A stretch of 64,000 nucleotides of DNA from Candidatus Enterococcus ferrettii (GCF_017377655.1 NZ_JAFREL010000070.1:124001-188000), one strand, 5' to 3'; positions 37,747 to 49,804 are shown, counted from the first letter of the stretch. The notes: generated by a model not told the origin, from the letters alone. Translations and numbers: made by a program.

Positions 37747-39150
37747 ATGAAAATCGTAGGAATTACCGCTTGTCCCACAGGAATCGCCCATACGTATATG
37801 TCAGCGGAAAAGTTAGAATTAACCGCTGTTAGTTTGGGGCATCGGGCGAAGTTTGAAACTCAAGGAGCCAAAGTTGAGAATGAATTGACAAAAGCGGAAA
37901 TTGAAGACGCAGATGCCATTATTGTTGCTGTTGATAAGAATATTGATATGTCTAGATTTGTTGGTAGAGAGGTCAAACGAGTTTCAACTGGCAGAGCCAT
38001 CAAAGAGCCGGAGATAGTTATCGAAGAAGCGTTAAGCAATCAAGGAACCATACGGATCTCTTCAACGGAAAAAGTCGAAGCCAACCAACAAAAAGCCGGA
38101 ATTTATAATCACTTTATGAATGGTGTCAATTATATGCTGCCATTTGTCATTGCAGGCGGAATTATTATTGCTCTAAGTTTTGCATTTGGCATTACTGCTT
38201 CAGATCCTAAGTCAGCTGATTATAATGTGCTGGCAGGTGCGCTTTCAACTATCGGTGGAGGCGCAGCATTTGCCATGATGGTACCTGCATTAGGAGCCGG
38301 AATTGCAAGCTCGATAGCTGGAAAGCCGGGGTTTGCTCCAGGGATTGTCGCTGGTTTACTTGCAGCAAACGGTGGTTCGGGCTTTTTAGGTGGGATGATT
38401 GGTGGACTATTAGCTGGTTATGTAACTAACCTTATAGCTAACAAGGTTTCCGTTAAAAAACAGTTTGCAGCTATCTATCAACTAATTGTTGTTCCATTAG
38501 TTTCTATCCTAGTAATCGGATTAGCAATGGTATTTCTAATTGATCAGCCTATTGCTTGGGTTTTGAATGGATTGACTGCTTGGTTAAATGGACTTGGTAA
38601 TACTTCTGGACTACTGTTTGGTCTGTTAATTGGTGTTATGATGGCCGCAGACATGGGAGGTCCGATTAACAAGTCTATCTCAACCTTTTCAATTGGCCTA
38701 ATGTCGGCGGGGGTTAATGCACCGATCGCTGCTTGTATGGCAGCAGGAATGACACCACCTTTAGGATTGGCCTTAGCGACGATTATATTCAAGGACAAAT
38801 TTACTAAAGAAGAACGGACCTCTGGACAATCATGCTGGATATTGGGTGCTTCTTATATTACCGAAGGAGCAATTCCCTTTGCAGTAGCCGACCCTTTTCG
38901 TGTCATTCCAAGTCTTATGCTAGGCTCAGCTACGGCTGCGGGTATTTCCATGTCTGCTGGTGTAACTTCAATGGCTCCTCATGGCGGTATTTGGGTAATG
39001 CTGATTCCTAATGTAATGAATAATCTGCCGATGTACTTTTTGGCTTTGGTGGCAGGAACAGTCGTAACTGCTTTATCAATCGGATTGTTAAAGAAAACTG
39101 TACCAATGGAAGAACCAGAAGAAAAATTAACTAACGAGGTGGAAGTGTAA
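37747..39150 (+). CDS. PTS fructose-type EIIBC permease
   Basis: 467 residues. An N-terminal EIIB-Fru domain (about 1-100) with the phosphocysteine in ITACPTGIAHTYM, then an EIIC-Fru membrane domain with eight or more hydrophobic segments, including FMNGVNYMLPFVIAGG and FAPGIVAGLLAANGG. It transports and phosphorylates a ketohexose-like sugar. ATG 37747 is used, with GGGAGG 7-8 nt upstream; the longer frame from 37708 lacks a site. It overlaps the aldolase gene by 1 nt. Confidence 0.9.
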   Translation: MKIVGITACPTGIAHTYMSAEKLELTAVSLGHRAKFETQGAKVENELTKAEIEDADAIIVAVDKNIDMSRFVGREVKRVSTGRAIKEPEIVIEEALSNQGTIRISSTEKVEANQQKAGIYNHFMNGVNYMLPFVIAGGIIIALSFAFGITASDPKSADYNVLAGALSTIGGGAAFAMMVPALGAGIASSIAGKPGFAPGIVAGLLAANGGSGFLGGMIGGLLAGYVTNLIANKVSVKKQFAAIYQLIVVPLVSILVIGLAMVFLIDQPIAWVLNGLTAWLNGLGNTSGLLFGLLIGVMMAADMGGPINKSISTFSIGLMSAGVNAPIAACMAAGMTPPLGLALATIIFKDKFTKEERTSGQSCWILGASYITEGAIPFAVADPFRVIPSLMLGSATAAGISMSAGVTSMAPHGGIWVMLIPNVMNNLPMYFLALVAGTVVTALSIGLLKKTVPMEEPEEKLTNEVEV

Positions 39151-40010
39151 TGTTGTATACAATGAAGGATTTACTAGCTGTTGCCCTAGAAAATAAGTTT
39201 GCAGTACCTGCATTTAACATTTGTAGTTACGATATGATGAAGGCGATTATGGAAGAAGCTGAGGTTCAAAATGCGCCAGTTATCTTAGAAATTCATCCTG
39301 ACGAAATCGCTTATTTAAATAATGAATTCGTAGCCGCAGTTCGAGAGTATGCACACAACAGCAGTGTTCCTGTAGTAATTCATATGGACCATGGCGGTAC
39401 TATCAAGGATGTTATGCGAGCGATCCGTAATGGATACACCTCAGTGATGATTGATGCTTCAGCTCAATCATATGAGGACAACTCAGCTATAACTAAACAA
39501 GTCGTCGATTTGGCGCATAGTGTAAACGTCTCGGTAGAAGCGGAGCTTGGAACAATTGGTAACAATGGTTCAGCGGAAGGTGGTTCAGCCAATATTATTT
39601 ACACTGATCCGGATCAGGCGGAGACCTTTGTAAGAGAAACAGGAATTGACACATTGGCTGTTGCAATTGGGACGGCTCACGGACTTTACCCCAAAAATAT
39701 GACACCTAAGCTGAATATTGAATTGCTTAAAGAGTTAAACAAACGAATTGAGATTCCTTTTGTTCTTCATGGTGGTTCAGGAAATCCAGATTCGGAAGTA
39801 AGTGAAGCTGTAAAATATGGAGTAGCTAAAGTAAATTTAAGTTCGGATTTAAAAAGTGTTTTCTTTGACGCTTTGCGAGAAATTCTAACAGAGAATCCTT
39901 ATATGCTGGAACCAGGAGATGTTTTCCCAGAAGCAAATGAAAAAGTAAAAGCTGTTGTACGCCATAAAATGGCCGTGCTTCAAACCATTGGCAAAGCTGA
40001 TTTGTATTAA
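39150..40010 (+). CDS. Class II ketose-bisphosphate aldolase (fructose- or tagatose-bisphosphate)
   Basis: 286 residues. Zn ligands and substrate residues lie in VIHMDHGGTIKDV, VEAELGTIGNNG, GTAHGLYP and VLHGGSGNP. Members cleave fructose-1,6- or tagatose-1,6-bisphosphate to triose phosphates. The link with a fructose-like PTS suggests it processes the phosphorylated sugar after a further kinase step, but no 1-phosphofructokinase is present here. Start codon overlaps the EIIBC stop. Confidence 0.88.
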   Translation: MLYTMKDLLAVALENKFAVPAFNICSYDMMKAIMEEAEVQNAPVILEIHPDEIAYLNNEFVAAVREYAHNSSVPVVIHMDHGGTIKDVMRAIRNGYTSVMIDASAQSYEDNSAITKQVVDLAHSVNVSVEAELGTIGNNGSAEGGSANIIYTDPDQAETFVRETGIDTLAVAIGTAHGLYPKNMTPKLNIELLKELNKRIEIPFVLHGGSGNPDSEVSEAVKYGVAKVNLSSDLKSVFFDALREILTENPYMLEPGDVFPEANEKVKAVVRHKMAVLQTIGKADLY

Positions 40011-40024
40011 CGAATCTTTCTATC

Positions 40025-40066
40025 GACAACCCTTTATTTAAAATAAAAAGGGTTGTCTTTTTTTTT
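40025..40066 (+). terminator. Terminator after the aldolase gene
   Basis: GACAACCCTTT and AAAGGGTTGTC form a perfect 11-bp stem with nine following T. Confidence 0.92.
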
Positions 40067-40116
40067 CACTTAACGCTAAAATTGAAATAACCACTATGAT
40101 GAAGGAGAAATATTCT

Positions 40117-40887
40117 ATGCTAAGTGTTATTGAAGATCGGCAGCAGCAGATTGTCAATTACTTAAAGGTGAATCAATTTGCTCGTGTGGCTGATTTGATT
40201 GAACTAGTTAATTACAGCGAGGCTACCGTTAAGAGAGATTTGATTATGCTGGAAAAGACTGGTTTAATCCGCCGCACTCGTGGCGGAGCTATGCTCGTGG
40301 ATAATAAAAAAATTGATGTGCCATACTTGATGAAAGTGACACATCTTGATGAGGAGAATAATAAGCAGTACATTGCAAACGTTGCGGAAACATTAATCAA
40401 GGATGATATGGTTATCTTTTTAGATTCTAGCACCACATGCCTGCATCTAATTAAAAATTTAAGCAAATTTGATGGGTTACAAATTATTACTAATGGCGTA
40501 CTTACTGCGGTCATGTTAAGCGAGTTTACTTCAGCTCATGTTTCTATATTAGGCGGATCAATTGTACCTAAACGAGCAACAATCAATGGATCAAAGGCTT
40601 ATAATGATAGCCTAACTTATAATGCTGATCTGGCCTTTATTGGCTGTCGCGGCTTGGATTTTGAACATGGAGTTACGGAAACGCATGAAGGTGAGGCGCA
40701 AATGAAGAAAGCCTTCCGCCGACAAGCAAATCAGTTAATAGTATTAGCAACTTCTGATAAGTTAGATCACAAATACATGTATCAGGGAATTGCTTGTCAT
40801 GAGATTGATTATCTGATTACAGATCAGCCAATAACAGGGGAAAAAATAGAGAAACTGGCTAATCATCATATAAAGTGTTTGTATTGA
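40117..40887 (+). CDS. DeoR-family transcriptional regulator
   Basis: 256 residues. N-terminal winged helix (RQQQIVNYLKVNQFARVADL) with the DeoR recognition helix YSEATVKRDLIMLEK, then RRTRGGAML, and a C-terminal sugar-phosphate sensor domain (IFLDSSTTCLHL, ITNGV). It probably controls the upstream PTS-aldolase genes in response to a phosphorylated sugar. ATG 40117 is preferred because AAGGAG lies 9 nt upstream. Confidence 0.88.
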   Translation: MLSVIEDRQQQIVNYLKVNQFARVADLIELVNYSEATVKRDLIMLEKTGLIRRTRGGAMLVDNKKIDVPYLMKVTHLDEENNKQYIANVAETLIKDDMVIFLDSSTTCLHLIKNLSKFDGLQIITNGVLTAVMLSEFTSAHVSILGGSIVPKRATINGSKAYNDSLTYNADLAFIGCRGLDFEHGVTETHEGEAQMKKAFRRQANQLIVLATSDKLDHKYMYQGIACHEIDYLITDQPITGEKIEKLANHHIKCLY

Positions 40888-40986
40888 GTAATTTACTGAA
40901 TAAATTAGGCGAGATCTGATTTTTTGACTAAACCAAGAATAATTCTAAATAAACAGTAGTTTTCTTTAGAAAAGTGCTGAATTCAT

Positions 40987-41015
40987 TTGAATTACATTCT
41001 CAATTAGTCTAAAAT
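40987..41015 (+). promoter_or_regulatory. Promoter of the suf operon
   Basis: TTGAAT (40987-40992) and TAAAAT (41010-41015), spacing 17 nt, 35 nt before the sufC start. Confidence 0.65.
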
Positions 41016-41050
41016 ATGTGAGAACGAAAAAATATTTTGGAGGGAAATTC

Positions 41051-41821
41051 ATGTCTGTTTTAGAGATTAAAGATTTGCATGTATCCATTGAAGATAAAGA
41101 GATTTTAAAAGGCGTAAACTTAACTATGAAAACGGGAGAAATCCATGCGATTATGGGACCAAATGGAACGGGAAAATCAACCCTTTCTGCGGCGATCATG
41201 GGAAATCCCAATTATGAAGTTACTCAAGGAGAAATCTTATTTGATGGAACCAACGTATTAGATTTAGAAGTTGATGAGCGTGCTCGATTAGGCCTGTTTT
41301 TGGCAATGCAATACCCAAGTGAGATTCCTGGTATTAGTAACGCAGAATTTATGCGAGCAGCTATGAACGCAGGTCGCAAAGAGGAAGACAAGATTTCAGT
41401 AATGAATTTCTTAAAAAAATTAGACGAGAAAATGGCCTTATTGAATATGCCGGAAGAAATGGCGGAGCGTTACTTGAATGAAGGATTTTCTGGTGGAGAA
41501 AAGAAACGGAATGAAATTCTTCAATTATTGATGATTGAACCAACCTTTGCTATTTTAGATGAAATTGATTCGGGATTAGATATTGATGCCTTGAAAGTTG
41601 TCTCAAAAGGAATTAATGCTATGCGTGGAGATAATTTCGGAGCGTTAATCATCACTCACTATCAACGTTTGTTAAATTATATTGTGCCTGATGTGGTTCA
41701 TATCATGATGGATGGACGGGTAGTCTTAACTGGTAACTCGGAATTGGCTAAACGTTTAGAATCTGAGGGTTATGCTGGTATCTCAGCTGAATTAGGTATT
41801 GATTACAAAGAAGAAGTGTAG
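41051..41821 (+). CDS. sufC: Fe-S cluster assembly ATPase SufC
   Basis: 256 residues. ABC-type ATPase with Walker A GPNGTGKST, signature FSGGEKKR and Walker B FAILDEIDSGLD. SufC works with SufB and SufD in the SufBCD scaffold that builds Fe-S clusters in the cytoplasm. ATG 41051 has GGAGGG 6-7 nt upstream. First gene of the CDSUB operon. Confidence 0.96.
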   Translation: MSVLEIKDLHVSIEDKEILKGVNLTMKTGEIHAIMGPNGTGKSTLSAAIMGNPNYEVTQGEILFDGTNVLDLEVDERARLGLFLAMQYPSEIPGISNAEFMRAAMNAGRKEEDKISVMNFLKKLDEKMALLNMPEEMAERYLNEGFSGGEKKRNEILQLLMIEPTFAILDEIDSGLDIDALKVVSKGINAMRGDNFGALIITHYQRLLNYIVPDVVHIMMDGRVVLTGNSELAKRLESEGYAGISAELGIDYKEEV

Positions 41822-41833
41822 GAGGCAAGATAA

Positions 41834-44806
<2,973 letters not shown>

Positions 44807-44817
44807 GAGCGGGAACT

Positions 44818-46212
44818 ATGACTGTACCTGAACTGCAAGATGAGTATCAATTTGGCTTCCACGATGATGTAAAACCTGTCTTTACGACTGGGGAAGGCTT
44901 GTCTGAAGAAGTTATTCGCGAAATCTCCCGCGTTAAAGGGGAACCAGAATGGATGTTGGAGTTTCGTTTGAAATCTCTTGAAACATTCTATAAATTAAAT
45001 ATGCCTGATTATGGTCCGGATTTAACTGATTTGGACTTTAACAAGATTAATTATTATATTAAATCCAGTAATAAACCGGCTCGTGACTGGGAGGATGTTC
45101 CTGAAGAGATTAAAACAACCTTTGAGCGTTTAGGTATTCCTGAAGCAGAACGTGCATATTTAGCGGGAGCTTCTGCTCAATATGAGTCAGAAGTTGTCTA
45201 TCATAATATGAAGGATGAGTTTGAAAAATTAGGAATCGTTTTTACGGATACTGATTCTGCCTTGAAGGAGTATCCAGAACTATTTAAGGAATACTTTGGA
45301 ACCTTAGTGCCGCCATCTGATAATAAGTTGGCAGCTCTAAACTCTGCGGCTTGGTCAGGTGGAACCTTTATCTATGTACCAAAAGGTGTTCAAACGGATA
45401 TTCCAATTCAATCATACTTCCGGATTAATGCTGCTAACACCGGGCAATTTGAGCGTACGCTGATTATTGTCGATGAAGGTGCCAGTATTAACTACGTAGA
45501 GGGCTGTACGGCCCCTACCTACTCATCAGACAGCTTGCATGCTGCTGTAGTAGAAGTGTTTGTAAAAAAGGATGGTTATTGCCGCTATACAACAATTCAA
45601 AACTGGTCTAACAATGTTTATAGTTTGGAAACTAAACGAGGCCAAGCTCAAGAAAATGCTACAATGGAGTGGGTAGATGGTAATTTAGGTTCTAAGGTTA
45701 CAATGAAGTACCCAAGTGTCTATATGAATGGTAGAGGTGCTCGTGGTACAATGCTGTCGATCGCTGTGGCTGGTAAAAACATTGTTTTGGATAATGGCGC
45801 TCGCATGATTCATAATGCGCCAAACACGTCGAGTACAATTGTTTCTAAATCAATCGCTAAGGACGGTGGGGCAGTAGACTATCGCGGAACTGTTCGTTTT
45901 ACTCGTGATAGCGAAGGGTCATTCAGCCATATTGAGTGTGATACGATTATTATGGATGATATTTCTCGTTCAGATACGATACCTTATAACGAAATTATGA
46001 ATGGTAATGTTTCTCTTGAACACGAAGCAAAGGTTTCGAAGATTTCAGAAGAACAATTATATTATTTAATGAGTCGTGGTATTTCAGAGCAAGAAGCAAC
46101 AGAAATGATCGTTATGGGATTTGTTGAGCCCTTTACTAAAGAGTTACCGATGGAATATGCAGTAGAATTAAACCGGTTGATCCAATTTGAAATGGAAGGC
46201 AGTGTTGGCTAA
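44818..46212 (+). CDS. sufB: Fe-S cluster assembly protein SufB
   Basis: 464 residues. The beta-helix core includes the GCTAP segment ([19 protein letters not shown]), the region of the sulfur-accepting and cluster-binding residues. It is the main scaffold subunit of SufBC2D. Last gene of the operon, followed by a strong terminator. The mobile element begins within 100 bp after the stop. Confidence 0.96.
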   Translation: MTVPELQDEYQFGFHDDVKPVFTTGEGLSEEVIREISRVKGEPEWMLEFRLKSLETFYKLNMPDYGPDLTDLDFNKINYYIKSSNKPARDWEDVPEEIKTTFERLGIPEAERAYLAGASAQYESEVVYHNMKDEFEKLGIVFTDTDSALKEYPELFKEYFGTLVPPSDNKLAALNSAAWSGGTFIYVPKGVQTDIPIQSYFRINAANTGQFERTLIIVDEGASINYVEGCTAPTYSSDSLHAAVVEVFVKKDGYCRYTTIQNWSNNVYSLETKRGQAQENATMEWVDGNLGSKVTMKYPSVYMNGRGARGTMLSIAVAGKNIVLDNGARMIHNAPNTSSTIVSKSIAKDGGAVDYRGTVRFTRDSEGSFSHIECDTIIMDDISRSDTIPYNEIMNGNVSLEHEAKVSKISEEQLYYLMSRGISEQEATEMIVMGFVEPFTKELPMEYAVELNRLIQFEMEGSVG

Positions 46213-46222
46213 AGCCTTTTTT

Positions 46223-46269
46223 AGCACTAGAAACGTTGATTTATCAATGTTTCTAGTGCTTCTTTTTTT
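46223..46269 (+). terminator. Terminator of the suf operon
   Basis: An 18-bp stem (AGCACTAGAAACGTTGAT with ATCAATGTTTCTAGTGCT, perfect) with a 2-nt loop between the two arms (functionally larger once the loop opens), followed by T. Confidence 0.92.
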
Positions 46270-46278
46270 CGTAAAAGC

Positions 46279-46302
46279 AAACTAACTACAAAACTAACTA
46301 CA
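46279..46302. repeat. Tandem 12-bp direct repeat at the element end
   Basis: AAACTAACTACA occurs twice without spacer (46279-46290 and 46291-46302), just beyond the int stop. Tn916 Int binds short direct repeats (DR-2 type) near each end, so these may be arm-type Int sites or part of the att region. Confidence 0.55.
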
Positions 46303-46309
46303 ACAGCGA

Positions 46310-47500
46310 TTAAAATAAATATTTCTCTTTTTCAATGAATTGTGCGAATTGATCTGCACTGCGTTCTTCACGTTCAGGATAGAAGTAGTTATAGACCTGA
46401 CGAGTCATTTTAGAATCTTTATGACCAACTCGGTACATAATATCCTCTAAGTTCATATCAGCCATTGCGCAAAGAGAGACATGTGTTTTTCTAAATTCAT
46501 GAAGTGTAATTCGTTTTAAGTTGTACTTAGTCGCTATGACATCATACCAGTCATTTGGCTGACCGGGGCGACAAAAAAGATTATCTTTATTAGGGAAGAC
46601 TAGCTGATGCTTATTCGTTGCTCTAATTCCCAAAACCTTAAACTCAAACTGCTGTCTAGTTCGCCATTCCTGTAACATAGCCATCGTTTCTAAATCAATT
46701 GAAATAGTCCTTTTACCGGCATTTGTTTTGGCGCTTTGACTGGCTACTTTAGTTTTTTTAGATTTTGGATCGTACTCAACTTCTGCCAATGTTTTACTGA
46801 TTGTTAATTTGTTGTTATCAAAATTAATATCGTTCCATTCTAAGGCAAGTATTTCAGATTTTCTTGCACCAGTGTAGGCTAAAATACGAAAATAGGTTTC
46901 GATTTTCATATTGCCATGTTTTTTACAAGACTCCAAGAAAATAGCTAATTCTTTTGGTGTATAAACAGTCATTGTTTCTGTAGCGACTAAATGTTCATCA
47001 ATTTCTTGACGTTTGATTGGTTCAGTTTTACGCATGGGATTTTCAAGAATCAATTCCTGTTGAACACCATATTGTAAAATTTGAGCAACAGCCCTGCGGA
47101 AATAATAAGCTTGCTTATAACCATCTCTTATCCAGCGACGATTGACTTGAGTACAAAATCGGACTGAAATGTCTTTAAGCATTTTATTTCCGAAGTATTC
47201 AAGTGCATGATCTTCAATCGCTCTTCTTGTTATCATGATAGTAGATGGTTTTACTTTTAAACGATATTGTTCAATAAATTCTTCATAAAGCTCTTTAAAC
47301 GTAATATTACCATTCATCTTTAACTTATTTTTATCAAAATCAAGTTGTAACTGTCGATAAGTTTGCTGGGCTTCTTTTTTTGTTTGGAAACCACTTCTAG
47401 TAGTGCGTACTTCTTCACCAAATTCCGTTTTTCCAAGGTAACATTGGAATTTCCAAAGCTTTTGATTATACTTAGTGTATTGTTTAAAAGATACTGACAT
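46310..47500 (-). CDS. int: Tn916-family tyrosine recombinase (integrase)
   Basis: 396 residues, close to the length of Tn916 Int (405). Layout: N-terminal arm-binding domain (about 1-70), SAM-like core-binding domain, and catalytic domain (about 195-396) with Arg in AYTGARKSEILAL, HEFRKTHVS, then VGHKDSKM with a Tyr nucleophile in QVYNYFYPE. It inserts and excises the element. GAAGGAAG is about 8 nt upstream of the ATG. Confidence 0.95.
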   Translation of the reverse strand: MSVSFKQYTKYNQKLWKFQCYLGKTEFGEEVRTTRSGFQTKKEAQQTYRQLQLDFDKNKLKMNGNITFKELYEEFIEQYRLKVKPSTIMITRRAIEDHALEYFGNKMLKDISVRFCTQVNRRWIRDGYKQAYYFRRAVAQILQYGVQQELILENPMRKTEPIKRQEIDEHLVATETMTVYTPKELAIFLESCKKHGNMKIETYFRILAYTGARKSEILALEWNDINFDNNKLTISKTLAEVEYDPKSKKTKVASQSAKTNAGKRTISIDLETMAMLQEWRTRQQFEFKVLGIRATNKHQLVFPNKDNLFCRPGQPNDWYDVIATKYNLKRITLHEFRKTHVSLCAMADMNLEDIMYRVGHKDSKMTRQVYNYFYPEREERSADQFAQFIEKEKYLF

Positions 47501-47579
47501 ATAAAATCTTCCTTCCTAATTCATTATTTGGATTAGGATATTTTGTTGTTTGTAAGATTTTAATATTCGTTTTTATTCC

Positions 47580-47786
47580 CTATTTATGTTCAGCGCTTTT
47601 TAATTGATTTAAAACGTTCTTTAAGTCTTCTAGGTCATATAAATGTTGTCTCCCGATAATAACCGCTTCTAAACCGTTTAGATGAAGCATTTTTAACGTG
47701 TCGAAACCAATATGCAGCTCTTTCATTAAGGTTTGTTGGTTCACATATCTACCAAGAATCAAAGGTACTTTATCAGGAGTATTCAT
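47580..47786 (-). CDS. xis: Excisionase (Xis), Tn916 type
   Basis: About 68 residues, like the 67-residue Tn916 Xis. It begins MNTPDKVPLILGRYV and has a winged-helix recognition part (NQQTLMKELHIGFDTLKMLH) and a C-terminal ALEAVIIGRQHLYDLED-like wing. It bends DNA at the element ends to favour excision. ATG 47786 is chosen because AAAGGA is 7 nt upstream; the longer frame from TTG 47822 has no site. Directly precedes int on the same strand. Confidence 0.88.
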   Translation of the reverse strand: MNTPDKVPLILGRYVNQQTLMKELHIGFDTLKMLHLNGLEAVIIGRQHLYDLEDLKNVLNQLKSAEHK

Positions 47787-48407
47787 AGGCAATTTCCTTT
47801 CTGAGACTAATAGAATATTCAAAATTAATCAATAAAATTTTATTCAACCTTTCTTTCAGATATAGTATATGTTTCAAGGGATGCGAGCTAGAAGCAAATA
47901 CTGTATATTGATTATAAGACTTCCAGCTCCCATTTCCTAGAAAAATATTGATGAGTTAAAATCTTACTTCTTACAAATATCGTTTTGATTTTATAAATTG
48001 GATAAATAGAAATATGTGTTTAAGCTTCAATATCTTAAATAGTTATCTGTAAATTTGTCTCTTTTCTTCTATCAAATTATCTTTTGTCAAAAGATATCAT
48101 AGGAGTTTCACCTCTCCCCAGTTTATGGCGAGCTTTACAGAAGTATCATTATATTCTTTGCATGTCGTGGCAGTAGGTGACAAGTCTACTTTGCTTGAAA
48201 AAAATCGCTCGCAATAAAATACACGGTCATGGCGCTTTTCAAGCGTTGCTCAATACAAAGAAAACGTATTTGATAGAAGATTATTCAATTATCAAAGAAC
48301 AATGTTTCTATAAGTAAATTGGAAAAAGAAGAAATAAAAGCAACATAATTCTGATTTTTTTCAAAAAAGATAGAAAAGAGACAGGCAAAGTAGCCTGTCT
48401 CTCTAAT
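47787..48407. other. Long noncoding stretch between xis and the Orf8-like gene
   Basis: About 620 bp, A/T-rich. I see no frame with a good ribosome site. It contains the inverted repeat GCTTGAAAA (48193-48201) / TTTTCAAGC (48236-48244), inside which is a GCGC-rich pocket unlike its surroundings. A second interrupted repeat, GAGCTAGAAG near 47888 and CTTCCAGCTC near 47927, lies closer to xis. Tn916 has orf10 and a regulatory leader around here; neither frame is visible. Confidence 0.4.
48193..48244. repeat. Inverted repeat inside the noncoding stretch
   Basis: GCTTGAAAA and TTTTCAAGC are perfect 9-bp arms 34 nt apart. It could be a hairpin in the leader of xis-int or a protein-binding site. 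Confidence 0.45.
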
Positions 48408-48608
48408 TTAACCAAGGTATTTTTCTGGATCAAAATTGCGGACTATTTTTATAAAAGTTTCAGTTAAGTTTTGAAAGCAATCTTCATCCAAATAGCCTTG
48501 TCTGGATGCTTCTTTAATTAGCAAGGGCTTGAAATCTTTAAGTAACAATTCCATAGCTTGTTCATCCCCTTTTTTGGCTTGTTCAATTAGTGGTAAGAAA
48601 TTTTTCAT
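48408..48608 (-). CDS. Tn916 Orf8-like helix-turn-helix protein
   Basis: 66 residues, HTH_16 type. The sequence EQAKKGDEQAMELLLKDFKPLL resembles the start of sigma-70-like proteins and the Orf8 protein of Tn916, a transfer and excision control protein. AAGGGGGG is 6-7 nt upstream of the ATG. It lies between the sigma-like gene and the noncoding stretch, as in Tn916. Confidence 0.78.
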   Translation of the reverse strand: MKNFLPLIEQAKKGDEQAMELLLKDFKPLLIKEASRQGYLDEDCFQNLTETFIKIVRNFDPEKYLG

Positions 48609-48673
48609 TATATCCCCCCTTCCTTAATGTTAGGTGAAAGAAGGAAGGGGGAGCACGATTGTTACACCATTGA

Positions 48674-49078
48674 TTATCTTTTTAAAAATACCTCAAGTTT
48701 TTTTAATAATCTTTTTCTGAATATAGAGACTCCTTGACGGCTGATATCAAAAATTCGGGCAATTTCACTATCTGTTTTACATTGAATATATTTTTCATAA
48801 AGTAGTTTTTTTTCTTTGAAGTTTAGTTGTTCAATAGCCCTAGATAGCGCTTCGTTCTCAGCGAAACTTTCTAGATTCATAATTTCAGATTCTGAGATAA
48901 AATCAAGAGATAAATAAGATTCGGATATACTGCTTCTCATAATATCTTCTAATGAATCAGTTGGAAAGTAGGTATGAGAATATTTTTGTTTCTTTTTTAG
49001 GCAAGCACTGGCAGAATTTTTAATAGATTGCTGTACATAACTAACAAATAAATAGTTAACTTCAACTTCTGATTTCAT
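48674..49078 (-). CDS. Sigma-70-like protein of the Tn916 Orf7 type
   Basis: 134 residues. The C-terminal part (KEKKLLYEKYIQCKTDSEIA, then IFDISRQGVSIFRKRLLKKL) is a sigma region 4-type helix-turn-helix that recognises -35 DNA. In Tn916 the orf7-orf8 products activate excision and transfer. It lies in the same order and strand here. AAGGATGATTCAATC precedes the ATG. Confidence 0.82.
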   Translation of the reverse strand: MKSEVEVNYLFVSYVQQSIKNSASACLKKKQKYSHTYFPTDSLEDIMRSSISESYLSLDFISESEIMNLESFAENEALSRAIEQLNFKEKKLLYEKYIQCKTDSEIARIFDISRQGVSIFRKRLLKKLEVFLKR

Positions 49079-49095
49079 GATTGAATCATCCTTTA

Positions 49096-49554
49096 CTAAT
49101 TATTTAATTTATACTGCCAGTAACCTCGAGTCACTTTCTCGACGTTTATAGAAGAATCTGAATTCATTCTTGGTAAAATATTGTTCGTCAAATTTGAGTA
49201 GTTGATAGATAGTTGAAAATCATTAATCAATTTTTCATATATTTGTTTATTACTTAGTGGCACACCATGACTTTTAAGAAGATGAGAAATTTGTAATGCT
49301 ATTTTTGAGTAAGGAAGGTAGGATTTTCCTTCTTTTTTTGCTAATAAGTACTTAGCGTTCTCAATATCTTCTTTTTTAATATGATTTTGTCTCATTGTCG
49401 AATATTCATTATTTTCGTGAACATTCGTGTTAGTTTGACTAAGCTCATTTAATCGCTCTTTTAAGTCAAAATATTGTTCAGTTAGTTGTCGTCTTTCAGT
49501 CATAATTGCTTGCATAAGATGGTAAATGACTTTTTTTTCTTCTGAAATATTCAT
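49096..49554 (-). CDS. Unknown protein with N-terminal coiled coil and probable winged-helix C-terminus
   Basis: 152 residues. I do not recognise the family. Residues about 5-45 (IYHLMQAIMTERRQLTEQYF, then DLKERLNELS) are likely coiled coil. The C-terminal 85 residues end with NLTNNILPRMNSDSSINVEK and TRGYWQYKLNN, a pattern like HARE/winged-helix DNA-binding domains. ATG 49554 has AAAGGAG 5-6 nt upstream. First gene of the minus-strand regulatory block, divergent to the ars promoter. Confidence 0.7.
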   Translation of the reverse strand: MNISEEKKVIYHLMQAIMTERRQLTEQYFDLKERLNELSQTNTNVHENNEYSTMRQNHIKKEDIENAKYLLAKKEGKSYLPYSKIALQISHLLKSHGVPLSNKQIYEKLINDFQLSINYSNLTNNILPRMNSDSSINVEKVTRGYWQYKLNN

Positions 49555-49627
49555 GTTTTCTCCTTTCAAATTAGGTATTCAACAATAAATTGAAATACCT
49601 AATGGAAAAAGCAACAAATATTATATA

Positions 49628-49656
49628 TTGACAACACATAGATTCTCATCTATATT
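49628..49656 (+). promoter_or_regulatory. First ars promoter
   Basis: TTGACA (49628-49633) and TATATT (49651-49656), spacing 17 nt, the same structure as the two other ars promoters. An ATAGAT...ATCTAT repeat at 49638-49653 lies in the spacer and -10. Confidence 0.8.
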
Positions 49657-49676
49657 ATACATAGATGTCCGTCTAT
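49638..49676. promoter_or_regulatory. Double ArsR operator at the first ars promoter
   Basis: ATAGAT-4 nt-ATCTAT (49638-49653) and ATAGA-6 nt-TCTAT (49661-49676) are inverted repeats resembling the operators at 51951 and 52726. ArsR would block the promoter until arsenite is bound. Confidence 0.7.
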
Positions 49677-49749
49677 ATGAAAGGGTGAGGCGTATTGAAA
49701 TGAAAAGACTTAGTTGATATCAAAAAAGTATAAAAATAAACAGTAGTCT

Positions 49750-49776
49750 TAAGGGAGACAATCTCCTTATTTTTTT
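49750..49776 (+). terminator. Hairpin with T run in the arsD1 leader
   Basis: AAGGGAGA and TCTCCTT pair with one bulge around CAA, followed by a T run. It lies 46 bp before the arsD1 start and could be an attenuator, since no gene lies between it and the promoter. Confidence 0.6.
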
Positions 49777-49782
49777 GAGCAT

Positions 49783-49804
49783 CACATAGATGTGCATCTA
49801 TGTG
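49783..49804. promoter_or_regulatory. Third ArsR-type operator, directly before arsD1
   Basis: CACATAGATG-TG-CATCTATGTG is a perfect 10-bp inverted repeat with a 2-nt spacer. It is the best inverted repeat of the set but lies about 130 bp downstream of the first promoter. Confidence 0.65.

Noticed and set aside
46310..49569. Prophage
   Set aside because: The integrase and regulators are of the Tn916 type, and no phage structural or lysis genes are seen in the window.
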